A DNA stretch of 6,529 nt, from contig CAJUFW010000186.1 of NCBI GenBank assembly GCA_910585655.1, positions 1-6,529 on the forward strand. Reading direction: 5' to 3'. Numbering within the stretch: the first letter of the stretch is position 1; each line of letters starts with the position of its first letter. The notes beneath the pieces were generated by a model. The model saw only the letters and a list, made by a program, of their open reading frames with translations, made no database searches and had not been told where the DNA came from. This document shows positions 6,372 through 6,529 of this stretch, in pieces. Source of the DNA: an uncultured Lachnospiraceae bacterium. Lineage in GTDB: Bacteria; Bacillota_A; Clostridia; Lachnospirales; Lachnospiraceae. The translations under genes were made by a program, and so were the position numbers.

Positions 6372-6398
6372 TTTATGACAAAACAGAAGTATTGTCAA
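6370..6398 (-). promoter_or_regulatory. Sigma-A type promoter of the TetR-ABC exporter operon
   Basis: On the - strand a perfect TTGACA (6393-6398) and TAAAAT (6370-6375, five of six consensus bases) are 17 bases apart, the optimal spacing. Transcription should start near 6363, giving a leader of about 35 bases before the TetR start. Gene overlaps and short gaps from 6328 to 2481, with a single strong terminator after it, support one four-gene transcript. Confidence 0.82.
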
Positions 6399-6420
6399 TG
6401 AAATTAAACAAGAATATTGT
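6392..6420 (+). promoter_or_regulatory. Possible weak divergent promoter
   Basis: On the + strand TTGTCA (6392-6397) and TATTGT (6415-6420) are 17 bases apart, matching consensus at five and four positions. The -35 box coincides with the -35 box of the TetR promoter on the other strand. Any transcript would run off the right edge; no start codon with a ribosome binding site is visible before the end. Confidence 0.22.
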
Positions 6421-6461
6421 ATCCTACTGATCTGAAACAGAACTTCTTCGGAGGGCTTTTG

Positions 6462-6497
6462 TATCATAAGGGAATTTGGAGAACTTTCCTATCATAA
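6462..6497 (+). repeat. Short direct repeat and weak hairpin in the right-edge leader
   Basis: TATCATAA occurs twice, at 6462-6469 and 6490-6497, 28 bases apart. Between the copies AGGGAA (6469-6474) can pair with TTTCCT (6485-6490) around a ten-base loop, with one G-U. No gene covers this stretch. Function unknown; it may be part of a leader or regulatory region for a gene outside the window, or chance. Confidence 0.3.
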
Positions 6498-6508
6498 TCG
6501 GGTAGGAG

Positions 6509-6529
6509 GTAGATAATTATTTTATCTAC
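6509..6529. repeat. Perfect 8-bp inverted repeat at the window edge
   Basis: GTAGATAA (6509-6516) and TTATCTAC (6522-6529) are exact inverted copies around TTATT. The left arm begins at the last G of an AGGAGG (6504-6509). The repeat may continue past the edge. It could be an operator, an RNA hairpin next to a ribosome binding site, or part of a larger element cut by the window. Confidence 0.5.

Noticed and set aside
6443..6460. Small hairpin with TTCG loop (6443-6446 with 6451-6454) followed by TTTT, resembling a + strand terminator
   Set aside because: The stem has only four pairs, one of them G-U, and no + strand gene ends before it; it is most likely chance.
1..6529. Possible mobile, phage-defence or CRISPR system
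   Set aside because: No transposase, integrase, nuclease, toxin or regularly spaced repeat is present; every long reading frame with support belongs to transport or regulation families.

Overview
The window looks like a chromosomal segment of a low-to-mid GC Firmicute. The class is probably Clostridia and Lachnospiraceae-like. The grounds are a TPP-riboswitch-controlled ThiT with an extra N-terminal helix, strong AGGAGG ribosome binding sites, near-consensus TTGACA/TATAAT promoters, and the PadR-HAAS and TetR-ABC-2 gene pairings common in that group. The taxonomic call is inference. I see no transposase, phage gene, integrase, CRISPR array, tRNA or rRNA.

Layout. Bases 7-132 hold a TPP (THI) riboswitch and its expression platform, read on the + strand. 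The thiamine transporter substrate-binding gene thiT follows (133-819). All other genes are on the - strand. Reading that strand from the right edge, the first operon runs from a promoter at 6370-6398 with overlapping palindromic operators. It carries a TetR-family regulator (5768-6328), an ABC ATPase with a DrrA-like C-terminus (4816-5754) and two ABC-2 type permeases (3643-4815 and 2481-3656). A strong intrinsic terminator (2427-2461) ends it. A second operon starts at its own consensus promoter (2374-2403). It carries a PadR-family repressor (1979-2329) and a HAAS-domain polytopic membrane protein (824-1948), and it runs head-on into the 3' end of thiT. A hairpin at 788-825 spans the thiT stop codon and could terminate both converging transcripts.

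How the parts work together. The riboswitch should turn off thiT when thiamine pyrophosphate is plentiful. The leader shows two mutually exclusive pairings that explain how. The TetR operon has the form of a self-regulated efflux pump: the regulator sits just upstream of a heterodimeric ABC-2 exporter, and its probable operator covers its own -10 box. The substrate cannot be read from the sequence. PadR and the HAAS protein form a two-gene regulatory module in which the repressor probably controls its own promoter and the membrane protein is a candidate sensor or effector.

The gene families here are all known types, and I do not see a convincing new system. The points worth a second look are the TPP leader switch, the changed residues in the ThiT binding pocket, the three-half-site TetR operator, the unusual ABC signature motif, the shared convergent terminator, and an unexplained inverted repeat at the right edge.
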